From: Phytohabitans rumicis
GTDB taxonomy: Bacteria; Actinomycetota; Actinomycetes; Mycobacteriales; Micromonosporaceae
NCBI RefSeq assembly: GCF_011764445.1
Contig: NZ_BLPG01000001.1
Coordinates: 3,720,001 to 3,784,000 of the forward strand
Direction of reading: 5' to 3'
DNA length: 64,000 nt
The position numbers and the translations under genes were made by a program. The notes below the pieces were generated by a model, which worked only from the letters and a program-made list of their open reading frames with translations, did not search any database and was not told the DNA's origin. Below are positions 18,559 to 28,211 of the stretch, one piece after another; positions within the stretch are counted from its first letter, which is position 1; every line of letters begins with the position of its first letter.

Positions 18559-19668
18559 GTGCGCGAAGCAGTCACCTCAGCCCGGCGGATCGTCGTCAAG
18601 ATCGGTTCGTCGTCGCTGACCACCGCCGCCGGAGGGCTCGACACGGCTCGTGTCGACGCCCTCGCCGACGTGCTGGGTGCCCTCGCGAGCGACGGCCGAG
18701 AGGTCGTCCTCGTCTCCTCCGGCGCGATCGCCGCCGGCCTCGCGCCGCTGTCGATCCCCCGGCGACCGCGCGACCTCGCCACCCAGCAGGCGGCGGCCAG
18801 CGTCGGGCAGGGCCTGCTCATCGGCCGGTACGCCGCCAGCTTCGCCCGCCACGGCCTCACCGTCGGCCAGGTGCTGCTCACCGTCGACGACGTGACCCGG
18901 CGCGCGCACTACCGCAACGCGTACCGGACGCTGCGCAAGCTCCTCGACATGCGGGTCGTGCCGATCGTCAACGAGAACGACACGGTCGCCACCGAGGAGA
19001 TCCGCTTCGGCGACAACGACCGGCTCGCCGCCCTGGTCGCCGCGCTCGTCCACGCCGACCTGCTCGTCCTGCTCTCCGACGTGGACGCGCTCTACACCGG
19101 CGACCCGGCGCGCCCGGACACCCGCAAGGTCGCCGAGGTGCGGAGCGAGCAGGATCTCGCCGGCATCACGCTGGGCCGACCGGGCAAGGCCGGCGTCGGC
19201 ACCGGCGGCATGGTCACCAAAGTCGAGGCCGCCCGGATCGCCACCGGCTTCGGCATCCCGGTCGTGCTGACCGCCGCGCCGCTCGCCGCCCCGGCCCTGA
19301 CCGGCGACGAGGTGGGCACGCTCTTCCATCCGGTACGCCAGCGGCCCACCGCCCGCCTCTTCTGGCTGGCCCACGCCACCTCGCCGCGCGGCCGGCTGCA
19401 CCTCGACCCGGGCGCGGTGCAGGCGGTGGTGGCCCGGCGCAAGTCGCTCCTACCCGCGGGCATCACGGCGGTGGACGGCGCGTTCACCGCCGGCGACCCG
19501 GTCGACCTGGTCGACGCCTCCGGCGCCCCTGTGGCCCGCGGGCTGGTGAACTACGACGCGGTCGAGCTGCCGTCGCTACTCGGCCGCTCGACGGGTGAGC
19601 TGGCGGCGGCGCTAGGCCCCGCGTACGAGCGCGAGGTAGTCCACCGCGACGACCTCGTCCTCCTGTGA
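18559..19668 (+). CDS. proB: Glutamate 5-kinase
   Basis: The first enzyme of proline synthesis, phosphorylating glutamate. About 369 residues: an amino-acid kinase domain ([63 protein letters not shown]) followed by a C-terminal PUA domain ([40 protein letters not shown]). The GTG at 18559 has a GGAG box upstream and matches the usual family start; an in-frame ATG at 18544 adds five residues. It is followed by proA, with a palindromic repeat between them instead of a simple overlap. Confidence 0.95.
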   Translation: MREAVTSARRIVVKIGSSSLTTAAGGLDTARVDALADVLGALASDGREVVLVSSGAIAAGLAPLSIPRRPRDLATQQAAASVGQGLLIGRYAASFARHGLTVGQVLLTVDDVTRRAHYRNAYRTLRKLLDMRVVPIVNENDTVATEEIRFGDNDRLAALVAALVHADLLVLLSDVDALYTGDPARPDTRKVAEVRSEQDLAGITLGRPGKAGVGTGGMVTKVEAARIATGFGIPVVLTAAPLAAPALTGDEVGTLFHPVRQRPTARLFWLAHATSPRGRLHLDPGAVQAVVARRKSLLPAGITAVDGAFTAGDPVDLVDASGAPVARGLVNYDAVELPSLLGRSTGELAAALGPAYEREVVHRDDLVLL

Positions 19669-19671
19669 GCT

Positions 19672-19721
19672 GCAAGGAAGGGCACCTTATTATCGATTTC
19701 TGCATAGGAGGGGTCCCTTGC
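19672..19721. repeat. AAGGAAGGG hairpin family, diverged copy B1, forming the proA initiation region
   Basis: TGCAAGGAAGGGCACC on the left and a decayed right arm GGAGGGGTCCCTTGC surround TTATTATCGATTTCTGCATA. The loop aligns with copy B3 (55570) and, reversed, with B2 (43967). In B2 the right arm reads GGTGCCCTTCCTTGC; here it has become GGAGGGG (19707-19713), a ribosome-binding sequence. The terminal CTTGC supplies the TTG start of proA at 19718. Confidence 0.75.
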
Positions 19722-20965
19722 TAACAGTCAACGAGCAGGCACGGCTGGCCCGCGAGGCGGCCACCGAACTGGCCACCGCGACCCGAGCCGCCAAGGACAA
19801 CGCGCTCCGGGCGATGGCCGACGCGCTGCTCAGCCGTACCCCGGAAATCCTTGAGGCCAACGCGGCGGACGTGGCGGCGGCGCGCGAAGGCGGCCTCACC
19901 GACGCGATCATCGACCGCCTCACCCTCACGGACGGGCGGGTCGCCGGCATGGCCGACGCGCTGCGGCAGATGGCCGCCCTGCCCGACCCGGTCGGCGAGG
20001 TGGTACGCGGCTCGACCCTCCCCAACGGGCTGGAGCTGCGGCAGATCCGGGTGCCGTTCGGAGTGGTCGGGATCGTCTACGAGGGCCGGCCGAACGTGAC
20101 CGTCGACGCCGCCGGCATCTGCCTCAAGTCGGGCAACGCGGCGCTGCTGCGCGGCTCCTCGTCGGCGGCCAAGTCGAACGCCGCGCTCACCGCCGTACTC
20201 CGGGACGCCATCGCGGGCGCGGGCCTGCCGGCCGACGCGGTCCAACTGCTGGACGCGACGACCCGCGACTCGGTCAAGGAGCTGATGCGGGCCCGCGGCC
20301 TGGTCGACGTGCTGATCCCGCGCGGCGGTGCCTCCTTGATCAAGGCGGTGGTCGAGGAGTCGACCGTGCCGGTGATCGAGACCGGCGTGGGCAACTGCCA
20401 CGTGTACGTCGACGCCGCCGCCGACCTCGACAAGGCCCTGGCCGTGACGCTGAACAGCAAGACCCAGCGGCTGTCCACCTGCAATACCGCGGAGTCGCTG
20501 CTGGTGCACGCCGACGTCGCCGACGCGTTCCTGCCGCGGATGCTGGCCGCCTTCGCGGACGCCGGGGTGACCGTGCACGGCGACGACCGGGTGCGGTCCT
20601 ACTCGGACGCGGTGGTGCCGGCGACCGACGAGGACTTCGGGACCGAGTACCTGTCCGCCGACATATCGGCCGCCGTCGTCGACTCGCTGCCCGCCGCGGT
20701 CCAGCACATCCGCCGGTACGGCTCGCAGCACACCGAAGCCATCATCACCGAGTCCGTGGGGGCGGCTCGGGAGTTCACGGCTCGGGTCGACGCGGCGGCG
20801 GTGATGGTCAACGCGTCCACCCGGTTCACCGACGGGGGCGAGTTCGGCTTCGGCGCCGAGATCGGCATCTCCACCCAGAAGCTGCACGCCCGCGGCCCCA
20901 TGGGCCTCCCCGAACTAACCTCCACCAAGTACGTCGTAACCGGCGAAGGCCACGTCCGCTCGTAG
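19718..20965 (+). CDS. proA: Glutamate-5-semialdehyde dehydrogenase (gamma-glutamyl phosphate reductase)
   Basis: The second enzyme of proline synthesis, reducing gamma-glutamyl phosphate. 415 residues with the full aldehyde-dehydrogenase-like fold: [60 protein letters not shown], the catalytic-cysteine region [17 protein letters not shown] and [20 protein letters not shown]. The start is TTG at 19718, four bases after GGAGGGG; the first in-frame ATG is about 30 residues in and too late. Both the Shine-Dalgarno and the start codon lie within a palindromic repeat element. Directly downstream of proB. Confidence 0.94.
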   Translation: MLTVNEQARLAREAATELATATRAAKDNALRAMADALLSRTPEILEANAADVAAAREGGLTDAIIDRLTLTDGRVAGMADALRQMAALPDPVGEVVRGSTLPNGLELRQIRVPFGVVGIVYEGRPNVTVDAAGICLKSGNAALLRGSSSAAKSNAALTAVLRDAIAGAGLPADAVQLLDATTRDSVKELMRARGLVDVLIPRGGASLIKAVVEESTVPVIETGVGNCHVYVDAAADLDKALAVTLNSKTQRLSTCNTAESLLVHADVADAFLPRMLAAFADAGVTVHGDDRVRSYSDAVVPATDEDFGTEYLSADISAAVVDSLPAAVQHIRRYGSQHTEAIITESVGAAREFTARVDAAAVMVNASTRFTDGGEFGFGAEIGISTQKLHARGPMGLPELTSTKYVVTGEGHVRS

Positions 20966-20993
20966 CGGGCCCCTCGTCCAGGGCCCCCTCTTG

Positions 20994-21077
20994 GCGTCGA
21001 TCAAGGGCAAACGGTCGTGGTTTGATCTCCAAACCACGGCCGTTTGCCCTTGATCGACGCAAAAGTCCTTGATCGGC
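20994..21077 (+). repeat. GATCAAGG-family palindrome, copy A2
   Basis: Core arms of 30 bp, starting GCGTCGATCAAGGGCAAACG and matching their complement with one mismatch, enclose GATCTCC. A right outer arm AAAAGTCCTTGATCGG follows. The left outer arm is missing. It is nearly identical (three differences in 80 bp) to the reverse complement of copy A3 at 21981, so the pair forms inverted repeats around the intervening gene. Confidence 0.85.
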
Positions 21078-21109
21078 GAGACCCCGCGAGCCCAAGCGCC
21101 CGCCGCGCC

Positions 21110-21895
21110 TCAGCGAGCGGCGCGGATCGCCGCCAGCGTCGTGTGTACGTCGAATGCCGGCCCGTCGTCGCTCGGCCAGCCACCGTCGCTGCGCTGGGTC
21201 TCGGCGAGTCGCCGCCGGGCCGCCACCAGGAGCCAGTCCTCGGCGGCCACGCCCACCCGGCGCAGCGTGCACGCCATCGCCGCCACGTCGGCCGGGGTCA
21301 TCTGGGGCAGCCGGTCACCGAGCATGATCTGGATGCGGGCAGCCTCGTAGAACATGTCCTGCCGGTGCAGTACGGCGGCGCTGAGCCACGCGCTGACCAG
21401 GAACGACGGCCAGCTTCCGTCGGCGCCGAGATGCGCCGCGATCGCCTGGGCGGCCGCCCGCAGCTGATCCTCGTACTTGGCGGGCGCGACGCTGAGCCAG
21501 AACGCGGCGTTGGCGGTCAGGTAGAGCCGCGCCTCCGGGTCGCCGGGTTTTGCCCATGTAGGCGCCTCGGCGGCCAGCGCTTCGTCCTCTTCCCACATGC
21601 TGTCGCGCTGCCGGCTGGCCAGCCAGTCGAAGGCCCGGCGGGCGGCGGGCCGGCCCAGGGCGCCAAGGTCGTCGAGCTCGGCGAGGCGGAAGCAGGTGGC
21701 GTCGACGGAGGCGATCTCGCCGCCCCAGAGCGCCGGCCAGCCGCCGTCCGGGGCCTGGCCGATCTCGGCGGTGGTGAGGAGCTCCTGGCTCGGCGCGGCC
21801 CCCGTACGCAGGAACGACAGCCGTGCGCGGTCCACGGCGTCGCCGCGGGCCACGACGAACCCAATAGCGCCGTCCATGTCGACCACGGGCGACAC
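21110..21895 (-). CDS. Alpha-alpha toroid (prenyltransferase/squalene-oxidase-like repeat) protein
   Basis: About 261 residues containing QAPDGGWPALWGGEIASVDA, HLGADGSWPSFLVSAWLSAA and ETQRSDGGWPSDDGPAFDVH. These (A/D)DGGWP repeats are typical of the alpha-alpha toroid found in terpene cyclases, prenyltransferases and complement-like proteins. The catalytic DxDD or zinc residues of true cyclases are not seen, so it is probably a binding or uncharacterised protein. The GTG at 21895 is the favoured start; ATG at 21877 is possible. It lies alone between two inverted GATCAAGG palindromes about 80 bp long. Confidence 0.6.
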   Translation of the reverse strand: MSPVVDMDGAIGFVVARGDAVDRARLSFLRTGAAPSQELLTTAEIGQAPDGGWPALWGGEIASVDATCFRLAELDDLGALGRPAARRAFDWLASRQRDSMWEEDEALAAEAPTWAKPGDPEARLYLTANAAFWLSVAPAKYEDQLRAAAQAIAAHLGADGSWPSFLVSAWLSAAVLHRQDMFYEAARIQIMLGDRLPQMTPADVAAMACTLRRVGVAAEDWLLVAARRRLAETQRSDGGWPSDDGPAFDVHTTLAAIRAAR

Positions 21896-21980
21896 GCTAC
21901 AGCCGCCCAAACGGCTACGCCTCGGTAGGTCAGCCAAGGTCAACTGACCACCCGGCGCCCCTGCGAGCCCGTCGCTCCGC

Positions 21981-22060
21981 GATCAAGGACTTTCGCGTCG
22001 ATCAAGGGCAAACGGTCGTGGATTGGAGATCAAACCACGACCGTTTGCCCTTGATCGACG
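21981..22060 (-). repeat. GATCAAGG-family palindrome, copy A3 (inverted relative to A2)
   Basis: Starts with outer arm GATCAAGGACTTTCGCG, then a perfect 26-bp inverted repeat from CGTCGATCAAGGGCAAACGG around ATTGGAGATCAAA. The right outer arm is missing. Its centre reads GGAGATCAAA, the complement of the TTTGATCTCC seen in A1, A2, A4 and A6, so it is in the opposite orientation. Confidence 0.85.
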
Positions 22061-22103
22061 GGGAGAGGGGGTCGCACCGCGGCGGCCGCGGAGAGAGGTC
22101 CAG

Positions 22104-23285
22104 TCAGTACGACGGCAGCGACGGGTCTATTTGCTTGATCCAGGATAGGACGCCGCCCTGGACGTGTACGGCGTCCTTGAAACCGGCGGCCTTGAGCGCG
22201 GCGAGCGCCTCGGCCGACCGTACGCCGGACTTGCAGTGCAGCACGATCTGCCGGTCCTGCGGGAACCGGGCCAGCGCCTCCCCGGCCAGGATGTCGCCCT
22301 TGGGGATGAGCGTGGCGCCGGGGATCCGCACGATCTCGTACTCGGCCGGCTCGCGCACGTCGACGAGGAAGAGGTCCTTGCCGGCGTCCTGCCACTCCTT
22401 GAGCTCCCGAGCCGTGATGGTCGAGTTGACCACCGCCTCCTCGGCCTCCGGCGACACCGCACCGCAGAAGTCCTCGTAGTCCTCCAGCAGGTCGGTCACC
22501 GTCGGGTTCTCGCCGCACAGCGCGCAGTTCGGGTCCTTGCGGACCCTGATCTTCCGGTACGTCATCTCCAGCGCGTCGTACACCATCAGCCCGCCCACGA
22601 GCGGCTCGCCGATACCGGTCAGCACCTTGATCGCCTCGGTGACCTGGATCGCGCCGATGGAGGCGCAGAGCACGCCGAGCACACCACCCTCGGCGCAGGA
22701 CGGGACCATGCCGGGCGGCGGGGGCTCGGGGTAGAGGCAGCGGTAGCAGGGACCGTGCTCAGACCAGAACACCGACGCTTGCCCATCGAACCGGTAGATG
22801 GAGCCCCAGACGTACGGCTTGCCGAGCAGCACGGCCGCGTCGTTGACCATGTACCGGGTGGCGAAGTTGTCGGTGCCGTCGACGATCAGGTCGTACTGGG
22901 AGAAGATCTCTCGCACGTTCTCCCGGTCGAGCGCGGTGTTGTGGATCACCACGTTGACGTACGGGTTGATCTCGCGCACGGAGGCGGCGGCCGACTCGGC
23001 CTTGGGGCGCCCGATGTCGGACTGGCCGTGGATGATCTGCCGTTGCAGGTTGGACTCGTCGACCGTGTCGAAGTCGACGATGCCGAGGGTGCCGACGCCG
23101 GCCGCGGCCAGGTACATCAGCGCGGGCGACCCGAGACCGCCGGCGCCCACACACAGCACCTTGGCGTTCTTCAGCCGCTTCTGCCCGTCCACCCCCACGT
23201 CCGGGATGATCAGGTGGCGGGAGTAGCGGCGGATCTCGTCAACGGTGAGCTCGGCGGCGGGTTCGACGAGCGGGGGCAGCGACAC
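22104..23285 (-). CDS. moeZ: Adenylyltransferase/sulfurtransferase MoeZ
   Basis: An E1-like enzyme that adenylates and then thiocarboxylates ubiquitin-like sulfur carriers for molybdopterin, cysteine and thiamine-type pathways. 393 residues: a ThiF domain (RRYSRHLIIPDVGVDGQKRL, VLCVGAGGLGSPALMYLAAA, SNLQRQIIHGQSDIGRPKAE) with zinc pairs CYRC and CALC, then a C-terminal rhodanese domain (LFLVDVREPAEYEIVRIPGA) with active-site cysteine in LHCKSGVRS. The start MSLPPLVEPAAELTVDEIRR is standard. Neighbouring DUF3152 genes are also its usual actinobacterial neighbours. Confidence 0.95.
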   Translation of the reverse strand: MSLPPLVEPAAELTVDEIRRYSRHLIIPDVGVDGQKRLKNAKVLCVGAGGLGSPALMYLAAAGVGTLGIVDFDTVDESNLQRQIIHGQSDIGRPKAESAAASVREINPYVNVVIHNTALDRENVREIFSQYDLIVDGTDNFATRYMVNDAAVLLGKPYVWGSIYRFDGQASVFWSEHGPCYRCLYPEPPPPGMVPSCAEGGVLGVLCASIGAIQVTEAIKVLTGIGEPLVGGLMVYDALEMTYRKIRVRKDPNCALCGENPTVTDLLEDYEDFCGAVSPEAEEAVVNSTITARELKEWQDAGKDLFLVDVREPAEYEIVRIPGATLIPKGDILAGEALARFPQDRQIVLHCKSGVRSAEALAALKAAGFKDAVHVQGGVLSWIKQIDPSLPSY

Positions 23286-23367
23286 GGTGGACTCCCCGGA
23301 TCGATTGAGAGCGGTAACCGGACCATTGTTGCTCGGCGGCGACCCACCACAGCAATGACGTGGCCCA

Positions 23368-24240
23368 CTACGGGACGGGCGCGCCCGAATACCGCCGCCC
23401 GTCCAGGTACGGCCAGCCGTTCGCCAGGCAGCCGCGCAGCCCGAGCGTCTGCTGCTGCATCACCGGGGCGGGCGCGCCCGGCGACGGGCATGCCTCGTGC
23501 CCGTGCCCGAACTGGTGGCCCACCTCGTGGTTGATCGCGTACGCCTGATAGTCCGCGATCGGCGCCCGGTAGTCCGGTACGGCGGTGAGCCAGCGCGCCA
23601 GGTTGATGATCACCTGCCCGGGAAGCCGGCACGACGTGTACTGCTCGGTGTCCAGCCCGCCGGCCGCGCACATCCGCTCCGAGGTGGCCGGCGTCGCGAG
23701 GTAGACGGTGAACTCCGCACCCATCCCCTTCGGCACCCGCTGCAGGCGGAACTGCTTCGCCGCGATCCAACTGCGCGGGTCGCCGAGGATCCGGTCCACC
23801 GCGCCGGCGAAGGCGTCCGGGTCCTGGCCCACCGTCTCCTCCACGGCGATCCGGAAGCGGCGCAGCATGCCGCCCGTACCGAGTAGGGGCCCGCTGCCGG
23901 CGGCGTACGCGAACGTGCCCGGCCCGGTGACCGGAAAGCTGGGCGCTGCAGACGGGGTCGGGGACAACGATGGCGACGGCCGCAGCACCACCGGGACCAG
24001 CGGTGCGACGGTGGTCGCGGCGGGGGTCGGGGTCGGTTGGGTGAAGACGGGCGCCGGAGTGCGATCCCGCGCCAGGTCGATGCCGATCAGCCCGGTCGCC
24101 GCCACCAGCAGCAGGAGCACGGCGCTGCGCCGCCGCCGGTGCCGCATCCGATCGTGCGCGATCCTGCGGGCCTCCACGCGGGGGCGCGCCTCGTCCGGAC
24201 GAGCCCTCGCCGGGCCAACAGGGGACACACGGGTCGTCAT
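23368..24240 (-). CDS. DUF3152 membrane-anchored putative metalloprotease (paralogue 1)
   Basis: 290 residues: a basic cytoplasmic N-terminus, one transmembrane helix (RSAVLLLLVAATGLIGIDLA), a Pro/Thr/Ser-rich linker, and a C-terminal DUF3152 domain. The domain contains FRIAVEETVGQDPDAFAGAV, MCAAGGLDTEQYTSCRLPGQ and the zinc-site motif HEVGHQFGHGHE, matching HExxHxxGxxH metallopeptidases. It therefore probably acts outside the membrane, but no substrate is known. It lies between moeZ and a second DUF3152 gene on the same strand. The ATG at 24240 begins MTTRVSPVGPARARPDEARP. Confidence 0.87.
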   Translation of the reverse strand: MTTRVSPVGPARARPDEARPRVEARRIAHDRMRHRRRRSAVLLLLVAATGLIGIDLARDRTPAPVFTQPTPTPAATTVAPLVPVVLRPSPSLSPTPSAAPSFPVTGPGTFAYAAGSGPLLGTGGMLRRFRIAVEETVGQDPDAFAGAVDRILGDPRSWIAAKQFRLQRVPKGMGAEFTVYLATPATSERMCAAGGLDTEQYTSCRLPGQVIINLARWLTAVPDYRAPIADYQAYAINHEVGHQFGHGHEACPSPGAPAPVMQQQTLGLRGCLANGWPYLDGRRYSGAPVP

Positions 24241-24312
24241 GGTCCACTCAGGGTGCCAGCGACACCGCCCGCCAGCCCGGACCGCCGCGCCGACTTGTCT
24301 GGATTTAGTGCG

Positions 24313-25101
24313 CTATTTCAGTGGGCCGGCGTACCGGCGGCCGTTCAGGTACGGCCACGGGTTGGCCACGCAGCCCTTGAGGCTGATCGTCTGCTGCATC
24401 ATCACCGGCGCCGGCCGCCCGGCACCCGGGCACAGCTCGTGCCGGTGTCCAAGCCGGTGCCCGACCTCGTGGTTGACCACGTAGAGGCGGTACGCCGCCA
24501 GCGGCACCTTCGCGGCGACGTACTCGTCGATCGACAGCCGCCAGCGGTCCAGGTTGATGATCACCTTCGCGCCGATCCGGCACGACGTGTACGGCCGCCC
24601 GTTGATGTTGGTGTTGACCCCGCCGGCCGCGCACAGCCGCCCGGAGGTCTCCCGGGTCGCCAGGTGCACGGTGAAGTCGTGCGCCTGCCCGCTGGGCACC
24701 CGTTGCATGCGCAGCCCGCCGCTGATCCAGCTGCCGACGTGGCCCAGCGCGGCATCGACGGCGGCACCGAACTCCTCGACGTCCTCGCCCGTCTCCGGCT
24801 CCACGGCGACCCGGTAGCGGTACAGCCGACCGGTGCGCCCCAGCACTTCGCCCTGCTCCACGCCGTACTCGAAAATGCCGGAGCCGGACGACGGGATCGG
24901 CCCCGAGAGCCGCAGGACGGGTGGCGCGGGCTTGGGCGAGACGGTGGGTGACGGACTCGGACTCGGACCAAAGCTAGGAGAAGCCGGCACCACGGCCGCC
25001 GGCGTGGCCTCCCGCGCGGTCAGGCGGGGAATGGACGCCCCGAGCAGCGCGATGCCCGCCACCACGGCGAGCCCGGCGATCAACCCGAGGACCGCCCTCA
25101 C
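24313..25101 (-). CDS. DUF3152 membrane-anchored putative metalloprotease (paralogue 2)
   Basis: A second DUF3152 protein of 262 residues, clearly related to its neighbour. Both have an N-terminal helix, a Pro/Ser linker, FTVxLAT, a CAAGG cysteine and the zinc-site motif, here HEVGHRLGHRHE, ending in near-identical WPYLNGRRYAG and WPYLDGRRYSG segments. It lacks the long basic N-terminus of paralogue 1. The GTG at 25101 overlaps the end of the upstream hydrolase gene by four bases (GTGA), indicating coupling. The pair looks like an old tandem duplication. Confidence 0.86.
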   Translation of the reverse strand: MRAVLGLIAGLAVVAGIALLGASIPRLTAREATPAAVVPASPSFGPSPSPSPTVSPKPAPPVLRLSGPIPSSGSGIFEYGVEQGEVLGRTGRLYRYRVAVEPETGEDVEEFGAAVDAALGHVGSWISGGLRMQRVPSGQAHDFTVHLATRETSGRLCAAGGVNTNINGRPYTSCRIGAKVIINLDRWRLSIDEYVAAKVPLAAYRLYVVNHEVGHRLGHRHELCPGAGRPAPVMMQQTISLKGCVANPWPYLNGRRYAGPLK

Positions 25102-26106
25102 GCCGGTGCGACCCGGGGTGCCGGGAGGCGCGGGTGCGACGTGCCGGCCGGGCGTCCGCCGGCCGGCCCAGCTCGTCCAGGAGCGCGACCGCCGCGCGTG
25201 CCACCAGGCGCGGGACCTCCATCTGCGCGACGTGGCCGACGCCGTCGAGGATGAGCAGGCGGCTGTCCGGGATCACGCGCGCCACCTGGGGCGCGACCCG
25301 GATGTCCACGAGCTTGTCCTGGCGACCACCGATCACCAGCGTGGGCGCGGTGATCTGGGATGCGACCCGCCACTGCGAGCCCGAGCCGGGCAGGTACGCC
25401 CGCAGGAAGCTCGACACGAGCCCACGCAGCGTGCGCAGGTACGCCCCGACGTAGTGGTCCAGCTCGTACCGGATCTTCAGCTCTTCGATCGCCTCGGCCC
25501 GGCGCTGGTCGAGGACCCGGCTGGGGTCGGCGAAGCACGCCTCGATCACCTGATCGGTCATCTCCTCCGGCGTCATGCGCGCCAGCAGGGTGGCCGCCAG
25601 CCGCTCCCCCGCGGGAGCGCCAGCAGCGGCAGCACCCGGGCCTGGGTGGAACGGCGCGGGTCCAGGAACGGCATCGCCGGCGAGACCAGCGTCAGGGTCC
25701 GGACCAGGTCGGGCCGGGTGCCGGCCACGCGTACGGAGATCGCCCCGCCCAGCGAGTTGCCGAACAGGTGCACCGGGCCGCGGTCGGAGTGCTCGATCCA
25801 GCGGATCACCCGGTCGGCCAGGGCCGCCACCGTGTACCGGCGGGCGGGCTCGCTGCGCCCGAACCCCGGCAGGTCGATCGCCTGCCCGTCGAGCCGGTCC
25901 GACAGCAGGCCGGCGAGGTCGGTCCAGTTGGTCGACGACCCGCCCAGGCCGTGCACGTAGAGCGCCGGCTCCGCGCCCGGGGCGGTCCCGGGCGTATCCC
26001 GGACATACGTGGCGGAACCGTCCACCAGCACCGATCGACCCGGCCAGGGCGGCGGCACCCGGTCAAGCGGGAAGAGGTCGTCCGCTCCGAGCAACGCGCG
26101 CTTCAT
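25098..26106 (-). CDS. Alpha/beta-hydrolase (two frame breaks)
   Basis: About 336 residues after repair. LYVHGLGGSSTNWTDLAGLL supplies the oxyanion region, VHLFGNSLGGAISVRVAGTR the nucleophile elbow (serine in GNSLGG), and LVIGGRQDKLVDIRVAPQVA with ILDGVGHVAQMEVP the acid and histidine. The frame changes at the C-run 25606-25610 and again near 25141-25160, each by one missing base. The second repair is inferred because it places the stop in a GTGA overlap with the downstream DUF3152 gene. It starts at ATG 26106, 18 bp after the upstream proline-rich protein gene. Likely a cytoplasmic esterase/lipase-like enzyme. Confidence 0.8.
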
Positions 26107-26124
26107 CGATCAATTGTGCCGCGA

Positions 26125-28045
26125 TCATGCGAGAAGCGCCTCAAGTCTTCGGTTGACAGCGTTGAGCGTGGCCCGGACCACGGCCTGGCGCGGGTCGCCG
26201 GCCACCAGCGCGGAGCCGGCGAGCTGCTCGACCCACCCGCCGCACACCAGCAGCACCACGGCCACCGCGACCTCGCAGCTGCCGAACGGCACGACCGCGG
26301 CGTGCTCGACGAAGCACTTCCCCGGTCGCCCACCTGCTCGGCGGTGCTCAGCAGGTCGTCCACGGCGGACGCCGCGGCGGTGGCGCACAGCCGCAGCACG
26401 TACGCGTCGACCGCCGGGCCGTTGGACCGGCCGGTGGCCCGCCGCTCGTCGGCCGCCAGCCGCACCTCGACGGTGGCGTCCAGCCCGAACGTGCTGACCT
26501 GGACCTCGTCGATCACCACGCGCGGGCCGGGACGGGCCCCCGGGTTCAGCGGTCGCGGCGGCGCCGGCTCCGCGGGACTGCTCTGGCCCATCGGGTACGG
26601 GGTGCTCTCGCTCTCTTCCTGGGCCCGGCGCGCCCGGCGGCGGGGCGCCTCGGCGGGGACCGGCGTCCGCTCCGCGCGGGCCGTCCCGGGGAGCGCTCCT
26701 CCTCGCCCGTCGACGCGGCCCGCAGTGCGGAGAACGCGGACGCCGGCTGCCGGGGCTGCGCGGGCACCTCGGCGCGCGCCGTCACCGGGCGGCTGGGCTC
26801 GGGCGACGTCGGCGCGGCGGCCAGGCCCATCCGGTCCTGCAACAGGCGGGCCACGATCCGGCTCACGTCGGCCGGGTCGGCACCGTCGGCCAGGTCCAGG
26901 CGCAGGCTGTGGGCTCCGGCGTTCGTGGTGCGCAGCGAGGCGTCGCGCACCCCCTCGACCCCTCGTACGGCGGCGAGGATCGCCTTGACGTCGAATCCCT
27001 CGGGACGCTCACGCGGCTGCACGTCGTCGCGGCGCAGATGGCTCCAGATGCGGGTGAGATCGGGTCCGTCGGCGGGTGGCTCGGTGGTGGGCGGCTCCGG
27101 CACGGTGGGCACGTCCGGCTCGGCCGGCACCCGCTGCGGCAGCACGTCGGCCACCGGCTCCGGCGGGCGGGGCGCGGGCGACGGGCTGGGCGGGGCGGGG
27201 GCCTGCTGCGCGGGCAGCGGGCTCGGCGGCACGAACCCCGGCTCCGGGCGCGGCGGCTCCGGCGCACGCTCGGGCTGCGGCCACTCCTGCGCCCAGGTCG
27301 CGGACCGTACGGGCGGTGGTGGCGGGGCCGGGGGCGGCAGAGGCGGGGGCGGCGGCGGGGCCACCGCCTGCGGCCGCTCGTAGATCGACGTGTCGTACAT
27401 CGGCCGGTCGTACGACTGCGGCTGGAAGCCGGGCGGCACGTCGTACCCGGGGCTGGGCGGCGGAGTCGGGGTGGTCGGGGTCTGCCGGCGGGTCAGCGGC
27501 ACGCCGCCCGCGGGAGTCGCGTCGTCGGCCCCGTGCCGGGCGCCCTCGCGCGGCAGCGGCATCGGTGCCTGGGTCAGGGCGTCCCGCTCGATGGGCGGCG
27601 TCGGGCGCTCGACGGGCACCGGGAGGCGGGCCGCGTCTTCGAGGTCACCCTCATAGGGGTACGGCGGGGCGCTCGCCGGCACCCGGACGGCGACCGGGTT
27701 GGACTCGGCGGGCGGCGGCTCGTCGTACGTCGAACCGTTGATGCCCGACGCGCGCATGGGTGGGGGCGAGACCGGCGCGCCGGCCGGGCTCAGCGGCGAG
27801 AGCAGGTCGGCGTACCGGGGGGACACGTCCGCCCAACCCCGGGTGCTGGGCCAGCTTCCCGGCATCGGCTCCGGGCCTGGCTCCAGCGCGGCGCCAGCGT
27901 TCGACCACACCGCGTCGGCCGCGGCCCATCCGTTGAGCCTGGCCTGACCGGTGTTGTCGGCACGTCCGGCACGATCACCGCGCGGACCTGCGCCGTTACC
28001 GTTCTCCCCCGGCGTGACGCCACCGGGTTGCCCTGTTTCGTCCAC
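26125..28045 (-). CDS. Long proline-rich protein of unknown function (two frame breaks)
   Basis: About 640 residues after repair. Residues 1-350 are Pro/Ala/Gly-rich low-complexity sequence. A folded segment follows (RPEGFDVKAILAAVRGVEGV with DLADGADPADVSRIVARLLQ), and a C-terminal repeat of the same style (VVIDEVQVSTFGLDATVEVR, DDLLSTAEQ, then EHAAVVPFGSCEVAVAVVLL). Single missing bases at 26695-26697 and 26320-26323 split it into three frames; the repaired C-terminus ends NAVNRRLEALLA. I do not recognise the family. It precedes the hydrolase on the same strand and diverges from the TetR gene. No signal peptide or membrane helix is seen. Confidence 0.65.
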
Positions 28046-28211
28046 CGTGCGCTCCTCGGTTGCCCCCGCTGAGGCTACCGTGTGCTGACAGTGGCGATAA
28101 GCCGCAACGTCAGGCTAGTTCGATGGTCGGTCGATGTTTACCCGTTCCGTCGCTTTAGCCGGACCTCAAAGAAAGCTCAACGGAGAAAGACGTGAAAGTC
28201 GAGGTGACGGC

